Of a stretch of DNA of 64,000 bases, positions 22,134 to 33,535 are shown in pieces. Within the stretch, counting starts at the first letter, position 1. The number at the start of each line of letters is the position of its first letter. This DNA comes from Epinephelus fuscoguttatus (Eukaryota > Chordata > Actinopteri > Perciformes > Serranidae), in contig NC_064770.1 of NCBI RefSeq assembly GCF_011397635.1, positions 26,615,603 to 26,679,602 of the forward strand. Direction: 5' to 3'. Below the pieces are notes generated by a model. It saw nothing but the letters and a program-made list of their open reading frames with translations, ran no database searches and was not told the DNA's origin. The translations under genes were made by a program, and so were the position numbers.

Positions 22134-22816
22134 AGTGGTGGGGATAACGTTGCAGGACTGGTAAAAAGCTGGCCTGCAACAGCAGAGAGGGACAGTAGGG
22201 AAACACAGCAGTAGAGTCAGCATGTTTTTACATCTAACTCTGTGAACTGGGTTACTCCAACCAAACCAGAGTTGGTGATTGTCTGAACAGTGGAAAGACA
22301 AACCAAGACAGTTTCAGTGAGTTTGATTTTGTTTGTTAAGTTTGACAGGAGGGAATGGGGTGATCTCTGGCTCCCCTTTGTAGAGTGTGTGTCCCATATA
22401 GGCTGAGCCCTTACAGCCTCACAGGTTTGATTCCAACCTGTGAGCCTTTGCTCCATGTCATCCCCCTTCTTTGTGTCCCGTCACCTGTCATTCTCAAGCT
22501 GTCCTATAATGGAGGCAAAAGCCCCAAAAATACTCTGTCATAAAGAGAAAAAAAAGTTTGAATGAAGTGTTTTATGATGATTTATCAAGGCAACACACAC
22601 ACCTACAGGAATACATGCTACAATAATGTTTACCACCACCAGCTCCTTTTTTATTTAACAAAGTACCATCATATACCATATCGAAATATTAGGACAGTAT
22701 GAAGGTATGATAGCTAGATAGCTAGATAGATACCGTTCAAGCCCATTCTGCAGCCTTATTAAGCCCAGTCCACCAAATCTAGTGGTCCATTCTCCTAAAA
22801 ATCCAGTGAAGTTTTA

Positions 22817-23403
22817 GGCCATGTTTACATAAAAACGATCCACTGAAAACGGACTTGTTTCTCGTGTTCATTTTCAAAAAAGTTCTGCGTTCAGACGACA
22901 ACGTTTTGATAACAATCGTCATGCACATGGATCTGCAAAAATGACCAAAAATGCTGTAGTATACATGCCAGGCCCGTAGTTGGCGGTGTGACTTACACGT
23001 GTGATAACATGCACCTGCGCACACGGGCTTACTTCTACAGTGCGGTGATGTATAAAGAAACAAAATGGCAACCGCACGAATGTTGTCTGGACGGGCGACA
23101 AGGTGGAGTTGCTACAGTAAATCTACACTTTGCTGGAGAAGCGTTGATAAATTTTATAGGGTGAGCAGCACAAACAGAGCTCGGGAGTTTCAGGAGAGTT
23201 GACTTTCTTGCACGTGCCTAGCGACTGGAACCGTAATGCGCATGTGTGAAAAGTCCCCGTTTTCAGAGGGACTGCATATTGCAAGTTTATCTGACAACAG
23301 AGATGGTGCTGTTTCCAAAAAATTGCTGTCGTGTAAATGCTCAGCCAAAACACAACTGAGGTTTACTGTTTTCGGTTGAAATCATTGTCGTATAAACAGG
23401 ACC
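22817..23403. mobile_element. MITE with GGCCATGTTTACA ends
   Basis: Left 'ggccatgtttacataaaaac' and right 'gtcgtataaacaggacc' are imperfect inverted ends. Further inside, 'caacgttttgataacaa' and 'gttttcagagg' belong to the same pattern. No clear target duplication. Confidence 0.5.
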
Positions 23404-23427
23404 TCAAGATTCACCTCTTACTCTTAA

Positions 23428-23520
23428 AGTGATAGTTCAGGTTTTTGGACATGAAGTTGTGTGAAACGCTGACCATCTGTAGCTCTGATGTGAGGGTGTC
23501 CAAAAACCTGAACTATCACT
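23428..23520. mobile_element. 93-bp hairpin MITE with perfect 24-bp arms
   Basis: Arms 23428-23451 and 23497-23520 are exact reverse complements over 24 bp, beginning AGTGATAGTTCAGGTTTTTG. They enclose a 45-bp loop. The preceding TTAA and the AGTGATAGTTCAGG end match a very common teleost MITE group (compare the right end at 62258). Confidence 0.8.
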
Positions 23521-24067
23521 ATGCCTGACTTGCTGTTGCTGATGTTGATCCCCACGTCTTGTACATGCAGTAGTTACAGCAGCCATTCTGAATGGCCAGC
23601 CTCCAAACAGTCTACATAACCCTTAACAGATTTTAAAGTTAGAGTAAAGTATGTGGCTTATATACAAGTACAATATTATGGAATGCTCAATGGTTTGCTT
23701 TTGTGATCAACAACATCAGGCATTGTGGTTTTCTGATGCTTTGCTTGTGCTGACACAACACATGCTCTTCCTCCTACAAGTCTTGAATGAAACTGGGCCA
23801 AAGTGTCTCCACTGCACATGGGACTTTATCCTCTTTGGCATGAATGCCACAGATGTTTGAGACCCTCACTCTGCTGCAGAGATCCACACTTGGTGTTACA
23901 ATGGTGGTGATGAAAACTTGTAGAGCTGTCCCAGAAGTTCCAGTAAGCACTCAGTTAAGTGTAGACATTAACTTTAAACTTTTAACATGAACTCATGTTT
24001 GACAGACATTTGAAAAGTTTTGTGTAAATAACAATAGAAAATGAAAACATTAAAGGATGACTTATGT

Positions 24068-25600
24068 ATTTCTAAAACTTGACTCTATTTCCCCATATGT
24101 TTGTGCCTAAGTGAGTAATGAGAATAACATTTCTTGAAACTGGTCCAGTATTGAGCAAGCTGGCAGCGGTGAAACAGTAACTCTAACTGTAAGAGTCTGA
24201 CAACATAATGGAAAAGATCCCCACCATGACAGACCTTCTTGTTAAAGAGTGAGGTCCTTCTTGTTTAACCAGAAACAGCACCACAATCGCTACTGGCAAA
24301 CCCGCCAGACTCCATTAAAATAAACAGTAATTCTAGGGAGTATAGAGCCAGAATATTTTCACATCTAAGTGGATGTATTAAGGGTTGATTTTGACCAAAC
24401 CGGAGTTGGATTTGTTGGAACAGTGATTGAAGACGAACCAAGACGACTTCTGTGAGTTTTATTATTATTATTATTACACCAATAACATAAAGATTTCGAA
24501 TGGTTTATTGCATATGAAGGATTATGGGTTCAGAGGAAAGCGTGAAGGATCGAGAGATAAGAGAATGATAGGATGTACGATAAAAGGATGAGGGGATGGA
24601 GGGTGAGGAATGAAGGGTCTGAGATGAAGGACAAAGGGATAAGGCTCGAGGGATGAAATGATGACAATGGAGGAATGGGGAGGTGAAGGGTGAGGGATGA
24701 ATGGATGAGGGTCAAGGGTCAAATGGATGAGGGTTGAAAGGTTGAGGGATCAAGGGCAAATGAATGAGGATTGAGGGTCAAATCGATGAGGGATGAGGGC
24801 CAAGGGACGGATGGATGAAAGGTTAGGGATGACAGGATGAGGATCAAGGGATGAAGAGTGAGAAATGAAGGTATGAGGGTTGAGGGATGAAAGCTGGGTT
24901 TCTGGGTAGTGGGCAAGTGCGATGATGGATGTGTTGGTCAAAGGCAGGAATGCAGGAGGGATCCCCGGAGTCAGAGTGGGTGTTTCAGATGTCGTTTGGA
25001 TCATGGTGCATATGTGTGACGTTCACTAAAGAAGACAGCTCCGTGTAATATTTATGTGGTCAAGAATTTTCTGCCTGTTGGCGGTTAAGGTGGCTCCACT
25101 GCGAAGAGACAACCCAAGCAAAAACAGTCGAAAGAAGGTTGGAGGCTGGTGCCAATTGTCAGAATTTCTCGAATTGACAATGGGAAAGCGAGAGTCGACC
25201 ACTGAGGATATGGGCGGAAAGGGGATTTGTTTGAGGCGTGGTCTTTGTTCCCAAACCTAGTTTATAAAACTACATTAATGGAGTCTGGTGGGTTTGGAGG
25301 TAACAATTTTCAGGCTGTTTCTGGTTAAAGAAAAGGGATCCTTCTCTTTAACAATAAGGTTTACCTCTGTAGGATCCTTTCCATAATGTTGTCAGGCACT
25401 TACAATGACAGTCTGAGCCTGTCAATGGCAAAAACAAGCACATTAAGTAAACTGATGGTGCAAACAAGCCCAGAGTGGTTACATTGCAGCCTGTTTCATG
25501 GCTGCAGCCCTCTCGCTCAATACTGGACCAATTTTAACAATTTCTGTCTCCATTAGTCACTTAGACACAAAAACAAGTGAAAATAGAGTCCAGCTGAAAA
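24068..25600. mobile_element. long-TIR DNA element enclosing a minisatellite
   Basis: The left arm (about 24068-24318) and right arm (about 25273-25600) are inverted relatives, both carrying 'ggtccagtattgagc', 'acaacat(a/t)atggaaa', 'taaccagaaacagc' and 'ccagactccattaa' in the same order. Similarity is clear but reduced by indels. The interior contains a purine-rich minisatellite (24530-24895) and no transposase frame. Confidence 0.65.
24530..24895. repeat. purine-rich minisatellite (GATGAGGGT-type)
   Basis: About 365 bp of irregular 13-16-bp units such as 'gatgagggtcaaggg' and 'gatgagggatgaa'. Nearly every base on the + strand is A, G or T with few C. The minus-strand frames read as Pro/His/Ser/Phe-rich repeats and are not genes. 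Confidence 0.8.
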
Positions 25601-27076
25601 ATATTGAGGCCTTTCTTTTCAACTGTGACCATTACCAACAGCTGGGGGCTTGTCTCGCAATGTAAGACAGTTTAGTTGGCTGGATAAATGCAGTGAGTAA
25701 AAGTCTGAACACCTCTACCTCAGCATGTTTCAGATTTTTGGTGGTTTCTAGGTTTCACTCAGCAATAGTTAGATAACTTAGTAATCGTGCATTGGGTGCA
25801 TTGGGAGATGGGAACCTGGAGTCATAGAGTCATGTGGTTGCTTCTTGCAGCCACCACTGTGTGATACATCTGGAATACAGAAACGCTGAGCCTCTGAATC
25901 AGCAGTTATGGGTTATTATCCCGTTCCTGCAGAAGAGTCTGATGAGGTTCCTGGCTGCTGCTGGCAAGCAGAGGGTCATGCTGATGTTGTGATCCAGAGC
26001 ACCCCACATTTGAAGCATTACAGAACTCAAACATGAATTAAAGACTTTTTAAAGATGGCATGATATTTTTCTAATTTTCTTGTGCAGGTGCATGTTTTGT
26101 TTTGTTTTGGTTTTTTTTATGTTTTTGATGCTTATCCAACCACTCAGTACTTAGTCCCTGTGGGTAGAGGCCTCTGAGAGTGGTTGCTGAAGTTATTCTT
26201 TCATTCTCAGATTGATTCAATGAGCCCAAAGCCTCCAATCTTCAGCACAACAGAGCTGCGTCAGCCTTTCACAGCAACAAAGAAATGATAAATCTCTCTC
26301 TGGTCCATGCACAACACGCAAATGCATCTGATTTCTGAGAACCAACATGACTCACTTGACTATTTTTGTGTCACTTCCCTTGCAAACCCACATTAAAACT
26401 CACACTTGGTGATTTAAAAAAAATGGAGAAACACATTATTTCTCTTACAAAATCAAAAGGTAAGGTCCTAAGCAATTAAATCCCACTTAATTTAATTCCA
26501 TACATGCAGGGGTTTTGCTGCTAACGCCTTATTTGGTCTAATATGATCAGCATCTAATGGAAGCTAATGTTAGAAAACAATAGTTCTCTATAGCTGAATC
26601 AGTTTGCGGTCTTCGTAAGTCTTTGTCACTTTCAGGCAGCATTTTAGCATTCAAAAATTTCCATAATTGCTTCTTGTGGGTTGTAGTTTTTCCGCATAAA
26701 TTGCATAATCTTGCCTTAAGGTGCTAAATCCGGGTCTGTATATACTGAAACGATGACAGAATCATTGACAGTAAAAGCTCATCTGATAAAAATGCATGCC
26801 CATACATTTAACTGATACCTGATAACCTCTTGCTTACAGGTTTTTTTCTGGGTCAAACAGCTTGCTGGTCCACCCACAGCTGTCACTGCTGATGTTTTTC
26901 TTTGACATTGTTTTTCTTTGACACTGTGTGACTCATCAGCAAGTTCTCTTTACTTAGTTAATGGAGCTACTGACAAACAGGCTCTGAAAAACCGTTTTTC
27001 CCCCCAGTTAGTGACACACTCATACAGTTGGTTGTTGAAGCTTTAATGAGGGAAAATACTTCCTAGTCATCTGTCA
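25601..27076. other. intergenic, no gene seen
   Basis: AT-rich, no supported exon, no element with definable ends. Confidence 0.3.
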
Positions 27077-27774
27077 GTAAAGTTCTAGTGTGTAGGACTT
27101 AGAGGCATCTAGTGGGGCAGGTTGTAGATTGCAACCAGCTGAATCTTATTTGGCACGCTAAGCATGTATTAGTACTACAGTGGCCGATGCAAAAATGCTA
27201 ATGGCCCTATCGAGTACCAGTGCATGGTTTGTCCGTTCTGGGCTACCCTAGAAATGAATGCACACAACACGGTAGCTATCCATTATTTTATGAAGTCTGT
27301 GGTCATAACCCCCTGCGAAAATTACTTGTTTCACTATCCTGATTTGATCCATTCGGTCCGATAACATTTCTACAGTCTGGAAGAGCTGCTCAATCAGATG
27401 ATCTTATCCCCAGTCAAGTCAGCGGAGGGACAAACAGGAAGTTAGCTGCTCAGCTGACGGACATTAGCTTCTTGGCTCACAAAATTTGTGGTGCGCTTGC
27501 TCTATGGACCCAACGATGCGGAAGACCTTGGGTAATTGTATACCTGGAAATTCACATCTATTTTGCTCCATGCACCACCAAACAGCTGTCATAGAATGAA
27601 CAGGGCCTGGCTTCCAACGCTTTATCCAATTCTCTTCATGCGTCCATGGAAAGGTAACGACAACACAACAAATTTTGTTTTCAGGTGATTATAAACTGAT
27701 GAAAGCATACATAGGAATATTATATTCAGTTTCTGCCAATATAACACCCTTAATCCTACACACTGGACCTTTAA
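27077..27774 (+). mobile_element. MITE copy (AGTGTGTAGGA family) with both ends
   Basis: The left end 'taaagttctagtgtgtagga' and right end, in reverse 'taaaggtccagtgtgtagga', are inverted repeats of about 20 bp. Internal 'gtggccgatgcaaaaatgc', 'tggtttgtccgttctgggct' and 'ttttcaggtgattata' match copies at 10.0-10.45 and 35.3-35.5 kb. Relative to those copies, about 370 bp (27275-27650) is extra and is probably an unrelated insertion. Confidence 0.7.
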
Positions 27775-27827
27775 ATGTGAAGTCTTGTATAGTAATGTTA
27801 GACTAAGCTACAGTTGCAGCCATACAC

Positions 27828-28516
27828 CAGTTTCAAGGTATACTGTGATATTTAAGTCGATGGTTATCATAGTGTGTCCATTTACTTATCTACGGTATTG
27901 GGAAAAAAAATGCAACTAGATGGAGAATCTCTTCTTTCTTTGAGTTATTTTTTTTAAAGGGGAAACCTTTTACACATACTCCCATTAACTAAATGGGCTT
28001 GGGTTTTAGTGCTAGTGATAAATTGTTTGTTCAACCAAAAATAACCCTTCAATTTTCATTCCTTTAAAGGTCATTTGTTCATTCATTTTCTGTAATGGGG
28101 GGCTGGAGCCTATCCCAGCTAACATTTGGCAAAGGGCGGGGTACACTCTAGACAGGTTGTCAGACTATCACAGGACTGACACATACAGACAAACATCAAT
28201 TCAAGCTCACATTCACACCTAAAGTCAATTTAGAGTCACAAATTAACCTGACTTGCATGTTTTTGAAATGTGGGAGGAAGCCAGAGTACCCAGAGAGACA
28301 GAGGGGCTTCCCCACCCCTTGTTTTTGAGCCCCAGACCCTGGATTCGAGCCGAGAACCCTCTTGCTGTGAGGCAACAGTGCTACCCACTGCACCACCATG
28401 CTGCCCTTTAAGCTTAGACAATAATATAAATACTGTAATACCATGATACTGCAAAACTGAGCTATTTTCTGAGACGGTTATCATACTGTGAAAATCTTCC
28501 ACCATTGCAGCCCTAC
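27828..28516. mobile_element. degenerate MITE split by a SINE-like repeat
   Basis: Both flanks of the SINE-like piece (28077-28406) carry 'ggttatcat' and 'tactgtgat/tactgtaat' phrases, and the right edge ends 'attgcagcccta', a common fish MITE terminus. Left boundary uncertain. Confidence 0.35.
28077..28406 (-). mobile_element. tRNA-headed SINE-like element, near full length
   Basis: Read on the minus strand it starts 'gggcagcatggtggtgcagt', then 'gggtagcactgttgcctcac' (A-box-like TGGTGCAGTGGGTAGC) and 'ggctcgaatcc' (B-box-like). The body follows with 'gtactctggcttcctcccac' and the tail 'tagctgggataggctccag'. It ends in 'cagaaaatgaatgaa'-type sequence. The tRNA-like head does not form an intact tRNA gene. 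Confidence 0.6.
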
Positions 28517-29150
28517 TTTAAGCCCACTAATGACACCCCAGAGAAAGATGGGATGTTAGAGGCAGCCATACATGATGGATAACACAGATATCTGCTGTGT
28601 CTGAGCTGCAGGACCAGGCAGCAGCCACAAGAGGTCTCCACAGCTCTCGGACCTGCAGCTCCTCATGACAGGATGTGCATTCAGTTCTTACGAACATGAA
28701 GCAGGTTGCCACAGTCTGACATGTGGAATTTAAATAAGGTTAAAGGCTGTGGGCACAGCTGAATATCTAAACACAATGTAGGCTTACTCAACAAGTGGCT
28801 GCACACAGCCACAAAGTTTATACTACAAACACATTGCCCCACACCAAACACGCACACATACACACAAGTGGCCTACATGGTACACATGTGGTGGTGTGTG
28901 GGTGAGGCACGAGCTCCTTGAAAAATTACATCATATAAATACACATTAAGAGAGGGAGAGTTATTTTGTATTTGCCTTTTTTAAAGGATCATTATAATCT
29001 GTTGGATGACTGCTTTAAAATGTTGCACCACAGATAAGACCTTAATTTCAGGATGATGTCCAATTTATTAATTTGCTTCAAATAGTTCTCCTGAAACCAC
29101 AAGCCCATAGCAACTATTATTTTAACGCCTTTATTCCACCTCTGAGCTTT
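28517..29150. other. upstream flank of septin 9, no gene seen
   Basis: No exon supported. This unique-looking sequence leads into the GC-richer septin 9 leader and may hold distal promoter elements, but none can be named. Confidence 0.3.
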
Positions 29151-29529
29151 AATACGTGAAAGCCCCCACAGTTACAGTAAACCACTCCCGCTCCTGGACT
29201 GGGCGTGCGTCAGGAGCGCAGGTGTGATTGTATCCATTCCCAACAGACTGTCTCCCCAAGTGGTTCGCGGTGGAAATTAAGACGGGATTAAGTCCAGGAA
29301 GTTCAATAAGCAGTGACTTTACCTGCGCGCAGGTGCGTTTGGAGAGCTTAGCGTCCAGGAGTGGCAGTGGGAAGAGAGGGAAGAGTGGAAACAGAGGAGC
29401 GCGCGAAAAGAAAAAACCTGGAAAAGTTACGGATGCAAACGTGCCATTGACACTGAGGAACCGGAGCGACTCATCAGCTGTTGAGATCTTCATATTCAAA
29501 CACCACTGAGACAGGACACATCTACAGCC
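29151..29529 (+). promoter_or_regulatory. septin9: presumed promoter and 5'UTR of septin 9 long isoform
   Basis: A GC- and CpG-enriched island (for example 'gggcgtgcgtcaggagcgca', 'ctgcgcgcaggtgcg', 'gcgcgcgaaa') in otherwise AT-rich DNA, directly before the ATG at 29530. No TATA box at a convincing distance. Transcription start not determined. Confidence 0.5.
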
Positions 29530-29551
29530 ATGAAGAAATATTCATATCCAG
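29530..29551 (+). CDS. septin9: septin 9, first coding exon of the long isoform (MKKYSYP)
   Basis: ATGAAGAAATATTCATATCC codes for MKKYSYP and ends with A plus one G of the next codon, before the donor gtaagcc (29552). Human SEPTIN9 variant 1 begins MKKSYSG from a similarly tiny first exon, and this exon ends in the same phase (1). It joins the exon at 49517 without breaking the frame. Septin 9 is a GTP-binding cytoskeletal protein that occupies the ends of septin hetero-octamers and binds microtubules and actin through its N-terminal extension; those domains lie downstream of the window. On its own a 7-codon exon would be weak; the leader, donor, phase and the two companion exons make it convincing. 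Confidence 0.65.
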
Positions 29552-30565
29552 GTAAGCCTGTTCTAATGTAACGCGTGTTTTCTGTTTAGATATGATCAGC
29601 CTGAATTTAGGAAAACGCTCCAACGGTGTGGTGTGTGCGTTCATGAGTGTGCCCATGTGACAGAGGGCTAGACATAGAGACAGGGAAATATCAGGAAAAT
29701 GTTTAACAGCAGTACTGCTCCTCCACAGATGTGAACATTTCAATCTGCTCTTATTTTTAGTTCCCCCTTTGCAAAAAAGAAAAGGGCCCACTCATGGATC
29801 TGTGGGTGCGGTTGTAAATCTTCTGATTGTAGCCTCACATATATGACATCATGACAGAAAGGCAGCACAGAGAGCTGAGCTCATTCTTCTACAAGTCTTC
29901 AGGCAAAATGTTTCTTTTATGCCTTGAAGAATAAAAAATGTAAATGTACTACTCCACTGGTGTCCTGCATGCTGCTGGTGTCTTTATCTAGATTGGCACC
30001 GAAACAGAGGAAACATTGAGTTCACACAGGTTGTGCAGGATTCATTTGTAGTTCGTAGCAGAACAAGACTAAAATATCACAATGCCTAGTGTTTGCTCAA
30101 ACCATGGGGCAGCTAGGTTGTTAATCTGTTTTGACTGACAGTTTTATGGTGCAGTTCATTCACTCCTCCCCACTAATACCCTGAAGAGTGAGTTGATTTA
30201 TGCATCAGATCTACGCAAGCTTTATTCTAACACTGACTGGCTGGATCTGATTGTGGTTATTACGAAATTCTGTCTTATAGTAGGCAGAGATTATCCTAAC
30301 CTGGTGTTAGACAGCTAACAGTTTATCAAAGATCTCTGAAAGACCATATTGAAAATAGACTCAGTGGTGTAGTGGAGGGTAAACACAGGTGTATGAGGTA
30401 TCAACATACCTGTTTTTCTTACAGTGTACCCACGTATCAGCCAAAAAGTCAGTGGAATATATAGGAGAATATACCCACTTCATTCTCAGTAACCTACCCA
30501 TCTACGTAGTAGTACACCTACTTCATCAACTACCACTACACCACTAGTTATACTGATAGTGCTGG

Positions 30566-31150
30566 TAAAGTCGAATGTGCACCCCGGTCACCAGAAAAAA
30601 TGCTTATTTTGTATGTTTTTGCACGATACATTATGCTTGTACGTTATTTTGTAGTAGATACACTGAAACTTTATGTTTCTCAACAATGCTGTAGTGAAGG
30701 TATGGTTAGTTTTAGGCACAAAAATCCCTTGGTTGTGGTCAGGAAAATAGGATATTTTGGCCTAAAACAACCAGATTTGGTGGCACAAAGATGGCAGGAA
30801 AATCAGGGATAGGTTGCTAAAAAACACCCAGGTTCGGTAGCTCCTAGCAGCTGGGAAACCCCTCAGTGTGCTGCTAAAAACACTTTGGTTCAGTGCCACA
30901 AACATCAGTGGAAATACCATCGGTATTGTTGGTGCACTTCCTTAGGACCTGGGTCTGCAGCTTGGCAGGCACCTTGCTGATGTGACACACCATCCACCAT
31001 CCCCTCCACCTCCTGATAACAAAACTCAGCTTATATATTGTGTCAGTTTAGAGACATTTTTAGGATCCGTGTGAAATATGCAAATGTAATGTATATATGG
31101 TTTGCAGAAACGTATAGGTCGAACATTTTCCTCTGGGGATTGGGTTGGAG
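30566..31150 (+). repeat. dispersed repeat (GTGCACCCCGGTCACCAG family)
   Basis: 'gtgcaccccggtcaccag' near the left edge, 'ggttagttttaggcacaa' in the middle and 'tggtttgcagaaacgta' near the right edge. The second and third phrases recur at 5.8 and 7.65 kb. Boundaries approximate. Confidence 0.5.
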
Positions 31151-31564
31151 TGTTTGCTCAAAAACCCTTAAGCAGAGAAATGTTTGATGCCTTGAGACTG
31201 TCTGATTGAACGAAGACTCACTAACCACTAGGGCTGCCACAAACAGTCCATCACTACTACATATGTCCTGACTGACCCCTGTGACATCCGTCCATCTCCT
31301 TCTTCCCTCCTTCCTTTGTCCCTCTTCTCCTCCACCTTCTCCTTTTTCTCCAGCACTCCTTACAACCACTTCCATCATCCTCCGAGCCTCCTTGCCCTCC
31401 TCCCCCTCTCTCCCTCTAAGCTCCAGCTCAGTCCAGTGTACACAACCCTATCCCGCGGAATGCCGGCTTTCCCGGCTCTTCTTCCCTGAGTCTTTGTGCG
31501 ATGGAGCGTCGGACGGTTTTCCATCGGAGCCAAGTGCATGTTGAGTCATGCTGCCTCTCCTCCC

Positions 31565-31567
<3 letters not shown>

Positions 31568-31594
<27 letters not shown>
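31568..31594. repeat. (GT)n microsatellite
   Basis: About 13 GT units within the septin 9 intron, following a C/T-rich stretch at 31275-31430. Confidence 0.9.
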
Positions 31595-31595
<1 letters not shown>

Positions 31596-32120
31596 TCTCC
31601 CTCTGTCGTGCGACGTGTGTGGAGCTGTCACATTCTTTGTTGGAGCTCCACACGGGGAATTGTCTAATAACAAAGTGTGTGTGTGTAGTCTGATGTGTTG
31701 TGAAAGGCCCTCCTCTCTAACATGTAGGGGTGTTTAGACAAGCATCGGAGATGAGGAGGGGTGACTTTGAGAGAGGAGGGTTGACCTGCATGTCAGCATG
31801 TGTATGTTTTGTACGCAAATACCCTGACACACACAAGCAGAAGGATTGCTGGCACGTCTTAAATTTTAGTTTTAGACCGTACGTATGGAAATGTGTGTAC
31901 ATGTCGTTTCAGGGGAGGTTGTGTATACGTGTGTGTGTCTGCATTCACTCATGCAACCCCTCGCAGCTGCTCATGGAGCCGATCCCTGCCTTGTACACCA
32001 CTCCCTCAAGTCGTCTGGATCAATGAGTAACCTGTATGAATAACAGCCCACTCCAGCACACACACAGAGTCATTATTTTCCAAGTACACTCCTCCTGGTA
32101 TGTGCTTTTATGTGCTACTC

Positions 32121-32123
<3 letters not shown>

Positions 32124-32168
<45 letters not shown>
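32124..32168. repeat. (CA)n microsatellite
   Basis: About 22 perfect CA units in the septin 9 intron. Confidence 0.95.
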
Positions 32169-32172
<4 letters not shown>

Positions 32173-32639
32173 ATTCCACTTTTTGTACCTGTGTGACAAA
32201 TGCCTCACTCCGCGTTGCATTATGGCTTTTAGCCTGTTTATACTGGAGAGTCAGCGAAGCTTTGATTCAGAGCCTAAAGCTATTGTTGGATGGTAACATG
32301 AAAGTCAAGCTATAAACTGTGTTGAGACATATTTGCCCTGTCATCTGGCAGAGCATGCCGAGGATGGTCTAACCCTCAATTTGGCTTCCTAGAGGCCTGT
32401 GAATAATGGACTAATAAGGTATTTGAACACGTGGACATGCACGTACAGTAATCTAGTGTGATCTGTAATGGTGGTGTCATGGAGCTACAGGTCTGACTTT
32501 GGAAACAGTATCAGAAGCCAGATAGGAAAGCATGAGGACACAAAACACATCAGCACTGGGTTGCATCAGCTCAAAGTAGTCTAATAGTTTGGAGTTGTCA
32601 AACTTAAATCTTACACTTTGCTCTTGTTAAGTGTAAAGT

Positions 32640-33178
32640 CCTCTGCACCGGACCGTTGTGATGAAGAGGGAGCGGCGCCAGAGGGCAAGGGTTTCGATTT
32701 ACTGGTCCATCTACATCCCAACCCTCACCTATGGTCATGAGCTCTGGGTGGTGACCGAAAGTATGAGATTGCGGATACAAGCGGCCGAAATAAGTTTCCT
32801 CAGAAAGGTGGCTGGGCTCAGCCTTAGAGATGGGCTGAGGAGCTCAGACATCCGGAGGGAGCTCAGAGTAGAGCCGCTGCTCCTTCGTGTTTAAAGGGGA
32901 CAGTTGAGGTGGTTCGGACATCTGATCAGGATGCCTACTGGGCGCCTCCCATTGGAGGAGTCCTGGGCACGTCCCACTGGTAGAAGGCCCCAGACCCAGA
33001 ACACACTGGAGGGATTACATATCTCATCTGGCCTGGGAACACCTTGGGGTCCTCCAGGAGGAGCTGGAAAGTGTTACCCAGGAGAGGGACATATGGGGTG
33101 TCTTTCTTGACCTGCTGCCACCGCAACCCAGCCCCGAATAAGCGGATGAAAATGGATGGATGGATGGATGGATGGATG
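32640..33178 (+). mobile_element. 5'-truncated LINE (RTE/Rex-like), end of the reverse-transcriptase ORF
   Basis: The frame reads TYGHELWVVTESMRLRIQAA, then EISFLRKVAGLSLRDGLRSS, DIRRELRVEPLLL, a stop at 32892-32894, then LRWFGHLIRMPTGRLP. This is the C-terminal tail typical of fish non-LTR retrotransposon polymerases. A frameshift near 32990 follows (the expected W-RDYISHLAWE appears in another frame). The element ends in (ATGG)n at 33152-33178. It is 5'-truncated and dead. I place it near the RTE/Rex3 group from the tail sequence and GATG repeats, without certainty. Confidence 0.7.
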
Positions 33179-33274
33179 AGGAGGAGCAAAGTATACTGGC
33201 TGTTTTGCATCAATAGCGTGTTCTCCGTGATAGATTACACCCACCGGAGATCTTGTGCCTTTTATACTGAAAAT

Positions 33275-33516
33275 TAGGGCCAGGCAATATATCAGTATTA
33301 TCTTGAAATCATGATGTAGACCAGGAATCATCTTAGATTTTGTGTTGTCTTTTCCTGGATTTGAAGGCTGAATGACAGAGAAGTGATATAATTTTCTGAA
33401 CTTACCAGACTGTTCTATTTTGTAAAAGCACCAACAATCAACCCTACAAAATCGATGCTGAGATATTTGGTCAGAAATATTGTGACATTTGATTTTCTCC
33501 ATATTGCCCAGCCGTA
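33275..33516. mobile_element. hAT-type MITE, 242 bp, 8-bp TSD with one mismatch
   Basis: Begins TAGGGCCAGGCAATAT and ends ATATTGCCCAGCCGTA, inverted with two mismatches. Flanked by CTGAAAAT (33267-33274) and TTGAAAAT (33517-33524). The inside ('tgtcttttcctgg', 'ttctgaacttaccagactgt') belongs to a widespread fish MITE whose ends read TAGGGCTGGGCAATAT. Confidence 0.8.
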
Positions 33517-33535
33517 TTGAAAATTGCTTGAAATT

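Larger units (their letters stand above)
20963..22745. mobile_element. MITE split by two nested repeats
   Basis: The left end 'aggcttgggtggtatcaaga' and right end (reverse complement 'tgggcttgaacggtatctat') are inverted, about 17 bp with mismatches. Internal 'cagtatacctggg' and 'catataccatatcg' fit the same family. Between them lie a SINE-like piece (21032-21185) and another MITE (21335-22133), so the element has been broken up by later insertions. Confidence 0.5.

Noticed and set aside
24522..25004. Pro/His/Ser/Phe-rich minus-strand frames
   Set aside because: Translation of the purine-rich minisatellite in several frames; not a protein.
28340..28406. tRNA gene on the minus strand
   Set aside because: tRNA-like head of a SINE-like element. 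Arms do not pair fully.
29228..29509. 93-residue basic frame upstream of septin 9 exon 1a
   Set aside because: GC-rich 5'UTR read in frame. It ends in a stop before the MKKYSYP start and has no homologue that I recognise.
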